From assembly GCA_944990035.1 (NCBI GenBank), contig CALYLX010000113.1, positions 186,001 through 250,000 on the forward strand: DNA of 64,000 nt, written 5' to 3'. The notes under the pieces are model-generated. The model did not search any database. It saw only the letters and a program-made list of their open reading frames with translations, and was not told the DNA's origin. Positions 22,978 through 34,742 of this stretch are shown piece by piece. The stretch's first letter is position 1; each line of letters begins with the position of its first letter. The DNA is from Clitopilus passeckerianus. Its lineage: Eukaryota; Basidiomycota; Agaricomycetes; Agaricales; Entolomataceae. The position numbers and the translations under genes are program-made.

Positions 22978-25016
22978 CTACCACCGCTTACTAGGAGTCT
23001 GAGTGACAACTGGTGCACCGTACGAATCCTTGTATTCCGCTTCGGGTAGGTTAGCTATCTGCCTCTTCAACTTCAGGCCAACAACCCATCGCCGAATTCG
23101 TGATGTCTCGAGCTCTTTGATGTTGCAGCGCTTGGGTTCAAGTCATCTAGTGAGTACATAGTATGGCGAGTAAGGAAAGTGTAGAAAAGTCTACCTGCAA
23201 AAATTTAAGCACCCATCGATGTTGATACGGCGCCAAACGACTCCGGAGTCGAAGCTTACGTTCGCCACCCAGAAGTCCCAGGCCTATCTCCTTGAGATGC
23301 GCGAAGTATCTCTTGTCATCGCTGCACATTGCAACCTCTAGCCCCTGCTTCAGTTCGACGGGAGGAACGTAATCTGGCGAGTTTGTATCGAACCATAATC
23401 CCCATATAAATGCCTTCAAAACGCCCTCCTCGTCGTAGAGAGGGTCATGCCACGAAGTTGACGACATGCTGAAGACGTGTCGAAGGAGGTTCAGTTGGCA
23501 ACGAATACGGGCTGGGGTTTTGTTGATATGGAACGAGCCAGATCTAGATTTGTCGACGAGGAACTCGCCGAACGAAGCGTGGATAAAACGAATGGGGAGT
23601 TTGGTCGAGCTTTCCTTCGACGGTATCTCTAAAATGGAATGGAGATTGGCGAGACACGCGTAGCTCATATCCTGGGGAAGGAAGAGCAGCTTCTCCAGAA
23701 ACCTCGGAGAGTAAGGATGAAGGCGGGGGAAAGGATTGATGTGGGACCACCTCCATTCGCGTATGATAAAGAGTAGAGATTCAATGATCCAGGTCATAAC
23801 TTCCAGCAATCGCGGCGGCACCGACCTCATGATATGGGTGTAAAGCAGATCTAGCTCTTGAAAGGGATTCCCGAAGAATTTGGGTGGTGATCTAAGGCCC
23901 AAAATTACGTCGAGGTTTGCCGTCGGATGTCCCGGGGTGCGTCGAATGTAATTAACAACTGTCGAGGCATATATGAACTGGCCTGATGCCTTTTGCACGA
24001 GCGTAGAAATGTTCGCTTCTGAAGGCCAAGAGGTGTCGGCCATCCTATTTTTTCTCCGGATGTCGTCGAAGTTGAAGCTCAGGAAACGCTCTATATCGGA
24101 GTTCGAGTCGTTGATGAAGTCGCCCAGAGAGATAGGGGAGGTGAGAGGTCGAAGCTTTGCAGTAGCAAAACAATTTTGTAGGTGTTTTTCGGGCCTGCTG
24201 ATGACCAGGAATTGTAACCGTAGGGGACTATGAGCACGGGTGACGTTTGCTATTGCTTCTAAGATTTCGCGCTGCTGTTCTTTGTGTGGATGACCTACAT
24301 AGTCATGGGAACATTCATCCAGACCGTCGATGACAATGACCTTTGGGGTGTACGTCGCCCCGCTGAGCTTGGCGAGTGGCCGAAGCACTAATTTGGAGAC
24401 CTGGCTCTCTAAGGAACTTCCGAAAATGCCAGGTTCATCCAGGATTGCCGCTTGAATCAGAGGTCGAAGTGGGGGTATGGCAATGGCAAGCTGATAGGCG
24501 ATCGTTGGCACAAACTTCCGATTGACGTTGCGACCCCGAGCGTTGCGACCGAAGAAAAAGCAAGCAGCTAGCAACCCACTGAGCTTCCATCTTTCGGCGA
24601 GTGTCTGAGCGATGGCCGATTTTCCGACACCGGCAGCGCCCCTGAGCCACAATATAGGCTTCTCCCCAGCTTGATTGCTTGCCCAGGTCTCTATCATGTC
24701 CAGAACAACTCTACGAGTTTGAGGGTGACATCTTGGTGGATCAAAGCGGTCTAAGGCGTCGTGCAAGGCTCCCAAAGCTGCATTTTCCGAGAGCGTTTCG
24801 ATAGGATCTAAAAGTGTTATACCGCTCGTCAGTATTCGATGATGCAGGTAGCTCAAATGCAGCGCTCATACCAATGCATTGGATGTTAACCATCGTATTC
24901 ACTTGAGTGAAACTTGAGTTGTAGAAGGCACATCCATGAATGTTTTGCAGTAGCATGGGTGACTGGGGCTCGGGGGTGTCGATGGGAGTGGAATGGGAGT
25001 GTTCTGGCATCGTCAA
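22978..25016 (-). CDS. NACHT-domain NTPase (NWD2-like NLR), intact
   Basis: Model complement(join(22978..23130,23195..24807,24872..25016)), 636 aa, in phase throughout. NACHT proteins are STAND NTPases; fungal members are candidate non-self receptors. Features: a short N-terminal segment with IHGCAFYNSSFTQVN, the pre-NACHT motif ALGALHDALDRFDPPRCHPQTR, the P-loop GAAGVGKSA near residue 105, FFFGRNARGRN, the Walker B motif VIVIDGLDEC, and RPEKHLQNCF. A winged-helix-like C-terminal half contains GQFIYASTVVNYI and LPIRFIHASFGEFLVDKSRS. There are no WD40, TPR or ankyrin repeats. The last exon adds about 50 basic residues (RCNIKELETSRIRRW). Two paralogues at 37.8-42.1 kb are broken, so this is the only complete copy in the window. 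Met 25016 or 25010 can start it. Confidence 0.82.
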
Positions 25017-26713
25017 GCTAGCGCTTAATTGGTGGTTATGATCTATATCATAGAAATTCTGTCGAGTTCACCGGCAGCGAGCTGCCTCATGTTCAGTACG
25101 ATCGAAACTAACCTATAACCGGGTCGTGCCGCGTACCATTTGCCTTTCACGGAAGAATCTGAGAGAACGATCGTGTTTCATTTGACCATTCCTGCTGCCA
25201 GAAGTGAAGATTAGATAGGTTATGGGTCCAACAGTAGTCAATCACCGAAGGCTTCCGAAAACTCCGACACTGAGTGCCTCAAGCACGTTTCGACAAGCCT
25301 GTCACCTGTCTATCGTTTAACCATTGGCGGAACCTTCCTGATTCGAAGTATGAGCAAGGGGATCTCGTGGTTATGATGATAAGGAAGACCGTACTCCGTT
25401 CTCGCCTCGTGGGCACTTATTCAGCGAAAAGGCGCGCAGGGAGGAGTAGGGGATTAGCCTGGGAAGGAATTAAACGCCGGGATTCTGGGAAAGTAGGAGC
25501 GGTGATTGTGCTTGCTTGATCGAATCCTGACTTCTGCAAGGTGAGGCACGCTCCTTGTCTGTCTCCGTAGAGGCGCCACCTTCTTAACCGGCAACGTCAG
25601 AGAGGTTCAAGGCCCGTTCTAGCTATGAACTAACGTTCCCGTAAGGAAGAATTATGCACCGGAGGAACTGACCATCCTCGACTGCGTTTGCGGCCAAGGC
25701 AAGCATTCCAAACTACGAATCATGAGATGCTTGCATCGTTGCAGGATCGCACGATCGTCCTCGGTTACTAAGGCCCCCAGTCCCGCCTGTAATTTGAGAA
25801 GCTCCTAATTCCCGATGACACTTTTCAAATATGTGACGAGTGAAGAGGATTGAAGCAGCTACCCGGCAAGTGATGATCGACATGAGAGGTTTGAACTTAT
25901 TCAACCCATCTTCTGTCCGAGAGAAGTAGAGTCAAGGTAAGATCGCCCCTTTATGCTACCTCTCGGACCGAACTTGCATAACTGCTACCTTACCGGTCGC
26001 GGTCGTAATGAGCCACAGAATAGGCATAATAGTGGTATAAACCATCTCGACTCATATTCCCAATGCCACTATTATTGTGGCTGTACTTGCCTCCGGATGC
26101 TGCTCGAGAGGTTCATGGCTTTCTGCAGTATTAACAAATGCGGGGGAAATAACAGGCTATTTGGTGAGGGAAAATGCATTTGTGATACCCCGCAGTCAGC
26201 TTAGTATTTTGAAGCAAGGAATACGGAAACCCAGTGTGATATATACGAGAAGCGGAAATCTCGACATTGCCCATCGCAGATGATTATTTGCCTCCAAAAC
26301 AATGATACACCTAGAATTCTCAGAGGTACGTCGAGAATGCGCCCTGATCTGAGCCAGAAACCATTGAACTGCGCTTTATGCTGCTGCTTCACCTTGAGGA
26401 GCAAAATAGCCGAGGAGGTAGTTGAGGGAGATAAGCGGGCGCATAGGTGTGACATTGGATCGATATCTCCCCCATGATACGTGGATGGCATGGTCGAGTT
26501 CCGTCCAAGAGATATTCCTAGGTATGAATCTGCAACTGACGCATTGACGTCGCAGTCCATTCACGTTTGCGGCCCTTGACTCAGTCTGATCGGGAGTTGA
26601 CACGCCCGTACCGCCACCAGTGGCTCCGGTGATTGCCAGGGGTAACAAGAAATGACGGAATGCTCTTTTCTTGGCTCTTTTGTTGTCGGATGCATTCAGG
26701 TTCGTGCTTTCGT
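25017..26713. other. Intergenic, no supported gene
   Basis: 5' flank of the NACHT gene followed by DNA with only short ORFs (for example 25953-26283, 26201-26560), none recognisable or extendable by splicing. Confidence 0.4.
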
Positions 26714-27167
26714 GCTAAGATGCACCCCAAACGGATTCCAGTACATCGCGTGATGTCCGCGAGCAAGGCCTTTTTGGCCTTCGACATGAGGGTACAAGCC
26801 CTTTGAGTAGACTAGACAGAAATTCGTTAGCGCAATTTTATAGATGTTATGAATAGGAATACCATCGCGCAAACCGATCTCCAGTGAAGTGGCTCAAAAA
26901 AGCCGCATTACAACGACAAGAGTAATTCTCGGAGATAACAGATTTTTGGCAGCAAAATTCACCATAACAGAGTTGCGGCTTTTTTGAGCCCCGTCGTTTA
27001 AAATAGGATTGGGTGGTGTTTTTCCTATTCATAATATCTATAACATTGCGCTAACGAACTCCTGTCTAGTGTACTCAAAGGACTTGTACCCTCATGTCGA
27101 AGGCCAAAAAGGCCTTGCTCGCGGACATCACGTGATGTACTGGAATCCGTTTGGGGTGTATCTTAGC
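26714..27167. repeat. Hairpin element: ~195-bp inverted repeat with ~64-bp loop
   Basis: Left arm 26714-26908, right arm 26973-27167 inverted. The outer 145 bp match at about 93% (by eye). The inner 35 bp are diverged. The innermost 17 bp (GGCTCAAAAAAGCCGCA) match exactly. There is no coding content. This could be a fold-back/MITE-like element or an inverted duplication. Confidence 0.75.
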
Positions 27168-28580
27168 TTCTCACCCACTGCTCGTGGAAGATAATCGTAT
27201 TTATGTGCATATCGTTTACACCAAATTGTAGTAGAAAACCCGGTTGGTCTGCAAAGGGATGAATCCTGAATCCTGGCAGCTCAGCAACCTCCTAGCCCCC
27301 TGTCTGAACGCAAGAAGAAACGCGATAGGGAGGTAGCAAATTCTATTTACTTCGGCGGCGCTGAGAATTTAACGTCACCAATAAAATTTTCTATAGTGAC
27401 CCTGGAGCACTTTTCGATAAGAAAGAATCTAAACAACCAGTTCCATCATTACCTCAACAGGGTGGTATTGTTAGGTCTTCGTTCTTCACAAATGGATTGG
27501 TCATGTCGATACCAGTGGCATAATTTGCTAGGACTGTGTAGATAGATTCCGAGCGCCCAGATAACAAGGAGGAAACGCCAAACACACGTCCGCCATTTGT
27601 GGCGTCTCTATTCATACGCAGACCCCTAGGCAGGATTGCAAACCACACATCCGTTCTCAGACATTTCGAAGGCAAGCCCCAGGTATGTGCCGTTTAGATG
27701 TGGCACCCCAAACATCAGACGTACATTTTTCTGTCCAGTGAACATACGACAATCAAATGAGGCCTTTTCGCTATGGAAGCAGCGTCAGCAAGGAAAGATC
27801 GTACCACGCACGGAAGATGTGGCCGTAGACCCCAAGCGTGGGTATCGCTGATATCCGGAATTCAGGATTGGATAGTGGACGGAAAAAGGGGCTATTTCAG
27901 GACGAGAACGTAAGGGAACGCCGTTGCGTCATACGTCTGCACCCTGAGCTAACCTAGCGCAGTTATAGCTGGTCCATGGACTATTCTAGAGTCGTAATGG
28001 CAAAGACCTCCAACGGACCGTGCAGCGGACGCAACATCAAGACGAACACAGTAGGCGCTCTTGAAGTAATCACCCAGTAAATACTATCCTCATCGGTGTG
28101 GCAACCAGCCGCATGTCAGCCATATCAGTCCGCTAAAGAGGGGGGGAATGAATTGCCACAGTTGGACGATTGCTTGAAAGGCTGAATGAAGGCCGTCGTG
28201 ATTGGGAGGCTGGCCAGGCTGTGGACACGTGCTGGAGCGCTGACCAATGATGTTGAAGCAGGCCTGGTCGGATGTCGAATTTTTCCTGATTACCCACCTC
28301 CATCGCCTTATAAGCCACCTCGAGGACAGGTATCGTCTGTACTTCGTGCCCGCTATCTGGAACAACGAGCTCGAGTGAGCTCAGGGGGTCTACTTTTAGC
28401 ACCCACCTAAATCGCTCACCTGCAATTCTTGCCGGTTTCAGTCACGACGATCAGCTACTCGGGAGAGGTGCATCATGATAGTATCCCTATAAACCTCCCC
28501 TGTCTTTGCGTTCATTGCATCGTGTTCTCAATTCCGAAACCAAACTCAGTTCATCCAATATCATTCAATCCATCAACACC
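27168..28580. other. Intergenic and kinase upstream region
   Basis: Only short ORFs (27454-27675, 28090-28402 minus; 28186-28410 plus). The last 200 bp, with an AT-poor, CT-rich leader, are probably the promoter and 5' UTR of the kinase gene. Confidence 0.4.
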
Positions 28581-30668
28581 ATGGCACAACACAGCACTTC
28601 CGAGGACACGACGGTGGCCGAAGGAGAAGGAGGTGAAGGGCCCGATAAACCGATACGAGGAAACCCTGTAAAGACCAGTACAACAGCCGAAATGAAAACA
28701 GCACAGTCGAATACCTTAGCCAAGCCCGGTGCCAAGCCGACCCAGGCAAACAATGGCACCTCCAATAATACCAACAACCTCGCCAGCATCCCTCTCCCTC
28801 CACCAGAAGCAGGCGCCTACCAGAAACAGCCAGGCCATACCCGCAGCACCCTGCAAAAGCTTGTATTATCCAACTCGAACGACGATAAGAACAATAAACG
28901 ACCACCAATTATGGCTTCGCCCCCCAATTCCCCTACCATTTCTGATAGTACCCCCAGCTCTCCCGCCACTCGACCTCCTAGCACCAGAACCCCTAGTCTT
29001 CCTCCTACACAGCCTCCCAGCCGCGCCCCAAGTATGTCTGGAAACCGACCGCCCCCACCCGTCACTAACTCCAGCTCCACCGTCGTTCCCACTAAAGCCG
29101 GCAAGCCTGCTTCCGTTCACTCCGACACTGGTGGCCACAAGTTCAATCTCAAGGATCTGCTTGCGGCGACACCAAAGCTTGCTCGCAGGGCGTCCCAGCG
29201 GTCCACTGGGTCTCGATCGTCGAGGCGATCAGATTCCGATGCTGGCAGCGATAGCGGCAAGCCGGGCAAGTCCAAGAGCACTGCTGGGGAGAGTGGTACT
29301 AGTCTCTCCAAGAAGTATGGTGTATGCCAAAAGATGGCGATTGGAAAAGGAGCGACAAGTGTCGTCAGATTAGCGCACAAATGGGACCGGAGCGAAGAGA
29401 AGTTATACGCTATCAAGGTTTGTCTTATCTACTTCGTGTTCCTACTGGGCGGCCTCTGATAGTCCGAACTTTTTGCAGGAGTTCCGCAAGCGTCGCAAGA
29501 ACGAGTCAGAGAAGGAATACGTCAAGAAGCTGACCGCCGAATTCTGCATCTCCTCGACCCTTCGCCACCCCAACATCGTTGAGACCGTGGACCTTGTTCA
29601 AGATGAAAACCACGCCTGGTGCGAGGTGATGGAATTCTGTCCTGGTGGTGATCTCTATGCCGCCATTAAGAAAGGGTGCGTTTTCTTCTCCGTTTTTACG
29701 ACATTTGGTGGGGCGCGGATAGGTTTGGACAATCAGAAATTTTCTTCTACATTGCATTTATTCATACCCATCGTTTTCATCTCGGGCCTATCCGTTGCTC
29801 CTACTCGACTACCTCATGGATTTCGGAACTGCCGGAAATGAACTGCCAAACTGACGTTTTGATCTCATTTTCTTCAGGGGAATGAGTCCTAGTGAAGTTG
29901 AATGCTGTTTCAAGCAGATTTTGAACGGCGTGCAGTATTTGCATAGTCAGGGTGTTGCTCATCGTGATATCAAACCCGAAAACCTGTTCTTTGACACCAA
30001 AGGTCACCTTAAGGTACGCCTCTACTACAAACGCATCATCCACCATAGCTAAAGATAGATTTCAGATCGGGGATTATGGTGCTTCGACGGTATATCGTCT
30101 TCCTTGGGAAGCTACGATTCACATGTCCACTGGTCTCTGTGGCAGCGAGCCGTACATCGCACCGGAGCAGTTCCTCGGCAAACGTTAGTATATCTCCCAT
30201 GTCTTTCGAGACAAATCAGCTAACAGATGTGCTTCTGCGTGTCTGTTGCATCCTCTATCTCGCCGTCAACTTGGCTTGCACCACATAGCCTACGACGCTC
30301 GACTCGTCGACATTTGGGCTTGCGGCATTGTCTACTATTGTCTCCACTTCCAGGAGCTCCCTTGGCGGGCGGCGCAGCCTCAGAGTGATACGCTCTATAG
30401 TACCTACGCCATTGCTTGTGCCAACTCCAACTCCAACAAGCCTACCTCGTTTCCCCAGACGATCAACCTCTTAGATCCCCGCCAGTGTAGACCAGTTATT
30501 CGAAAGATGCTAGAACCGGATCCGAGGCACCGGTGGACGATTGAGGATGTTCTTGGTAACTCGTGGGTCAAGAGCATCGAAGTCTGTCATGAGGTCCCGG
30601 AACCCAAACACATCCATGTCAGCGCCAAAGCCATGGAGGCATTGTACGCGTCAAATTCAAGCCACTGA
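28581..30668 (+). CDS. Ser/Thr protein kinase, HAL4/SAT4-HAL5-like
   Basis: Model join(28581..29417,29479..29675,29878..30013,30066..30183,30289..30668), 555 aa, in phase. HAL kinases regulate plasma-membrane transporters and ion homeostasis in fungi. Residues 1-240 are low-complexity Ser/Pro/Thr-rich, as usual for the family. The kinase domain begins at [20 protein letters not shown], has the VAIK-type Lys in [13 protein letters not shown] near residue 373, and a HAL-like activation segment [20 protein letters not shown] followed by EQF and [10 protein letters not shown]. The usual DFG is DYG (residues 393-395). The C-terminal [19 protein letters not shown] is typical. Met 28581 is preceded in frame by an upstream Met at 28506; I chose 28581 because the upstream segment looks like leader sequence. 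Confidence 0.85.
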
Positions 30669-31182
30669 TCAACCAGTAAGGTTCTCGCCCTCTGTCAGAG
30701 AAGCTTTGTTGGCTGATCACAACTGCTTCCAAGGTGTCTGCTCCGCATGATCAGGAAGCCTCGTTCGTTCTGTGAACTCTATATACCGCATTATCGGACC
30801 GGCTATAACTCTAATCTTGTGCTAGTTATTGTACTGTACTTGGTCCTCGTATCATTTCATTAGTCCTTACTGAATTCTGCATTTTCTGCCTTCGTTTTTC
30901 TGTCATGTTTTCAGCTTATATATTCTGCCAATGTTAATTGCCTTGATGAATGTTCTCAGTCTCTGTTTATCTTCAACCATTATTCTATTTTCTACAGCAC
31001 CTACATGGCATTAGCATCTTGGACCAAGTTGACACCACGCGGAATATCGCGACCTGTCCCCTCATGCCCTTGTCAGTCCCAGCCTTCGGGGCTTCGCCTG
31101 CCCTGAAGCTGAATGTACATGTGGCTGGTGTTGGTATCACGTGTCTGCATGACGCGTCACCTCGGAACGCCAGATCAACTCA
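30669..31182. other. 3' flank of kinase; no gene seen
   Basis: An AT-rich 3' UTR-like sequence is followed by a stretch with one short ORF (30950-31255) that runs into the TIR element. Nothing is recognisable. Confidence 0.4.
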
Positions 31183-31957
31183 CAGCCAATTACAGATCGA
31201 TAGACCGGTTTTCGATATTCTGGCCATTAGATACGGTGTTTGTCCTTGGGGCTGAACAAATTATTTAATTTCCCCTTTTGGGAGCGTTTGAGGGCAAGCA
31301 CGGCGTCAACCTACCACACGCTCGTGTCCCAGCTCAGCATCGATGCACACCTTGACGCCGGACTCCCTCTTCCCCATTCTCAACAATAATTAAATTCGCA
31401 ATACTTGGCTGATAACCAGCTCTGAAATAGCAGTGTACTGCCTTCACCAATTCGGCCCCATCAGCGATATTTTACTTCAATTTGTCACGCCGCAGCTCTT
31501 CCAGTGCATGCCCATAGTTCGTTCAATGAAACTCTCGAGATACTGGGGTAGTCAAATATCAGAATACAATGTGATTGGCTATAGGAGAATAACAAAGCTA
31601 TACGTACCGCCATGTCCAGAGAATTCAGCCTTCGAGTCCTTCCAGCTTGTTCCGCGACAGCACCTGTTGTCCTTTTGAGCCTCCTTTCGCGTCGAATAGT
31701 CCTTTCACAGATGCCCGTCATTGCAGCAATTTTGACAACTCAATAGCGGTGAGACATAAGAACAAGCTGCACTTTTCCTCCAGAGGCGATATGCCAACTT
31801 CACCCATGATTTTGAGGTGAATTCACCGAGCGGGTCACCACTGTTGATCTCAATTGCTCCCAAAAGCGGAAATTAAATATTTGTTCAGCCCCAAGGACAA
31901 ACACCGTATCCAATGGTCAGAATATCGAAAATCGGTCTATTGATCTGTAATTGGCTG
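31183..31957. mobile_element. MITE-like element with ~103-bp terminal inverted repeats
   Basis: TIRs 31183-31285 and 31856-31957 match at about 95% (by eye) in inverted orientation, starting CAGCCAATTACAGATC. The 570-bp interior has no ORF longer than about 80 codons and no transposase motif. This size and structure fit a non-autonomous DNA transposon. The dinucleotide CA flanks both ends and might be a 2-bp duplication, but that is weak. Confidence 0.7.
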
Positions 31958-32330
31958 CAATTTCACATTTCCAACCAAGGCTCCCCCGCAAGGGCTGCGG
32001 GCGAATGAGATCTTGTTCTTAAAATTCTGAAAATTCCTCCGAAGAGTAATGGATCTCTCTCGGTCCGAACATGAGTTGCTATCGCCCCAGATCAGCCAGA
32101 TAAGGCTGATAAACACCTTCAAGTTCCAAAGTATGACCACTTCTACGTGCCATTGCTGGGCTTCAACCAGTTATTGTACTTTGAACGAAATGTATTTCAG
32201 AGACTACTAAGTGCATAGAGTGACTAGAGTAAGGTATCCTTCTATAACTTATCATTTTGAGGGTAATAATACAACACCACACCGGGTGTGGCTGATCGTA
32301 AATACAGTCGTGGATGGGTCGACGCAATAA
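31958..32330. other. Intergenic, no gene seen
   Basis: Short stretch between the TIR element and the 3' end of the next gene. Only ORF shadows under 70 codons. Confidence 0.4.
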
Positions 32331-32858
32331 TTAGATCCAGCCATGTGCCTTGAGCAAATGACGGATTTGCACATTATCTGGCTTGATCTCGCCATTGAGA
32401 GGCGCGAACCACTTGCGAAACTTGCCATTAAACATGACCTTGTAATACCAGCCTTTGCCCTGACGAACATCAATGAGTCGATGGACAACAGGGTAGAACG
32501 TCATTAATCCTTACCTGTCTTACTTGGGCGACCTTTGGTAGACCGGTCACTCTACCAGAGTGCCAATTGCCACCGGCTGTTCTTATCCAGACGTTCTCCC
32601 CTGACTGAAAATAAATCTTATCAACAACAAGTCCAGGGGGTCCAAAAAGGCGCCTACCTCAAAATTGTACAGCCACGGTTCATCGAGAGAACGAGGAGGG
32701 CGTTCCGAAAGGGTAGCGTCACTGTCATGATCACTGCCGTACAGTTCGGACTGTGCCTCTTCTGAAGAGATCGCCCGTTTCGACTTCTTGGCACGATTCT
32801 GGTATGCTGCCGCCTTGCGTGCATTTGCTCTAGGGCTCCTAGTTACCCCTGATGGCAT
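32331..32858 (-). CDS. Small conserved basidiomycete protein, function unknown
   Basis: Model complement(join(32331..32459,32515..32604,32658..32858)), 139 aa, all introns phase 0. The N-terminal third is basic then Ser/Glu-rich (RKAAAYQNRAKKSKRAISSE). The C-terminal part has a compact, Trp-rich beta-type pattern: SGENVWIRTAGGNWHSGRV, GKGWYYKVMFNGKFRKWFAP and ends RHLLKAHGWI. The spacing resembles small SH3/Tudor-like folds, but this is inference only. I recall similar short proteins in agaricomycete genomes without assigned function. Three in-phase introns and the coherent C-terminus support a real gene. Confidence 0.65.
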
Positions 32859-33530
32859 TGGTACGGAGTTGGTACGGGGTATTGCAAGAGTTAATTCGGT
32901 GAAGTTGTAATCTAAGCGATCTACGGAGGACCAATTTATAGCGGGACGGAGTGTGGGGCAGAATAAGACTGCCGGAGTGTTGCAATGAGGTTAGCGCGAG
33001 GTTGCCTGAGGCAAGGTTAAATGTGGGTGATATACGGGGGGAAAGTGTGGCAGACGGGCGGGGCTTTATATATGTGGAGGCAGTGCCAACACATGTCGGG
33101 TACATGGCCTTTGTTCTGCCACATCAAGTGGCCCATCGGCACTTGAACAATGGGCGTGTAGGTCCAAATTAGGCATTCCCTACAATTATAGTGCACGCAT
33201 TGTTCATTAAATGTAGTGTAGCGCTTAAACGTGTCTAGAGCATTGCTAGAGCACAGACTCGTGCCAGTGATATCCCTTCGAGAACCCAGAGCTCGAGCGC
33301 TGGCGAACGCTCCGGCTGCTGCGTCCGGCAGCGCAGCTCCTTTAGCTCTGCCAAACATCTATGCTGTACCTTGACGGTGATCGACAATGAATCATATCAA
33401 CTGATCCTGACGAGCGCCAAGTTTATACTTCCGGGGTCTCTAAGCTTAGCGCTTGGATCACAATGGCCGTAAACAATACAACGGACAACTATGGACAAAC
33501 ACAGAATTATTCGACATTTCCTCTCCCGCT
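32859..33530. other. Intergenic between divergent genes
   Basis: The shared 5' region of the small minus-strand gene and the plus-strand ORF at 33531. Minus ORFs at 32839-33105 and 33017-33358 overlap each other in different frames and look like shadows. Confidence 0.4.
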
Positions 33531-33929
33531 ATGTCGAAGTTGAAAGCGACCCATATACTCGTTCCTGCCTTCGTGGCGATTTTACTCGTTCTCGCTGTAC
33601 AGGGTCTAACAACGCCGTCAGAGTTGACATACGAAGAATTGATGAAGATGCATCAAGTACTCTGAATCTTACAGCTACTACCTATCAATAGGTCATTATG
33701 ACTAACGCTCGGGAAGGCAGGCGAGGCTCACCACCGTTTAGGACACGAAGCCTCGGAGAAGCAAGAGTGGGAAGAATGCCTCCGCCATTTTGTCGAAGTC
33801 ACTCGCATCTACCAGGCGGCAGCACGAGGAGGTCATACAGGTTGTCTCATCTGGCAGGATGATGCTCTGACCCTCTTGACTGTAGCGCGTTCTCTTAGGC
33901 TCAGCAACGATCTAGAAACGCTAAGCTAG
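33531..33929 (+). CDS. Small membrane-anchored helical protein, hypothetical
   Basis: Model join(33531..33656,33717..33929), 112 aa. Residues 8-25 form a hydrophobic signal-anchor (ILVPAFVAILLVLAV). The remainder is helical and resembles a MIT/TPR-like hairpin (EASEKQEWEECLRHFVEVTR). The frame stops at TAG 33927-33929 but continues open for 24 more codons (KYEAIARKIKGDLARENARR) to TGA, suggesting the stop may be a recent nonsense mutation. It lies upstream of the MIT relic and VPS4 in the same orientation. No function is assigned. Confidence 0.45.
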
Positions 33930-34742
33930 AAATATGAAGCTATAGCTAGGAAGATCAAGGGGGACCTGGCCCGCGAGAATGCTCGCCGGGGAAGGTCGTG
34001 AGTATACACCTTTCCACCCGTCAAATATGCTGTTGGAAAACTGAGACGCTCTGTATTCAATAGTTGGACGATCCGCATTTGGTAGCTTAGGCGTATAGAC
34101 GCCCAAGGTTTCATCACGAACCCACTACGTAACGACGGAGAACGAAGCATCCTAGCGACTAATCCTTTATACCGTACCGATCTTATTTGTACATTTAGAG
34201 CAAAACCTGGTCTCGCATAATATATGTATTCTTTCCAAGATGTTAAGAAGCGATCTTGCACCTTTGCAGTTGGTTTCTGATCGTGTCAGGGCTTCGAGTA
34301 ATGCGCCACACACGCAGGATGAGATGTCCTCTCGCGTCATATCGTGTCTCTCATACGCTTTGTCCCGAGCCTTCCTGTTCGCCCTGTAACCGCAAAGTAC
34401 CACAGCAGATCCCGTGAAGACGCCCCGAGGTCTCGCAGAGCGCCTCCGGAACGTGGGTGTTATGAGGTTATAACTCATCTTCCATCATCTGCTCATTGTC
34501 GAATTAACCCTGACTACCGGGGCCCGTGCCAATGAACTCTGAATACTTAGCTGAATAAAAATCAGGCCGTGGTACCGATTAGATCCGTGTCAACACCAGG
34601 GTTACAACACAGCCCCCCGTCGTGCTTCCCTCCAACCTTAAGCTTTAAACTTTCCATAGGCCAAGCTTATTGGATCTCGCAACTTAGACGTCCGACTTTC
34701 TTATATGGGGGGTTGTGCAACCGACTACATTAGTTGATCTAG
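33930..34742. other. Intergenic, no gene seen
   Basis: Short ORFs on both strands only. A first exon of the MIT relic should lie here if that gene was ever like VPS4, but no convincing ATG-donor pair was found. Confidence 0.35.

Noticed and set aside
28729..29373. 214-codon plus-strand ORF inside the kinase first exon
   Set aside because: Another frame of the Ser/Pro-rich N-terminal region; the kinase frame continues in phase through four introns.
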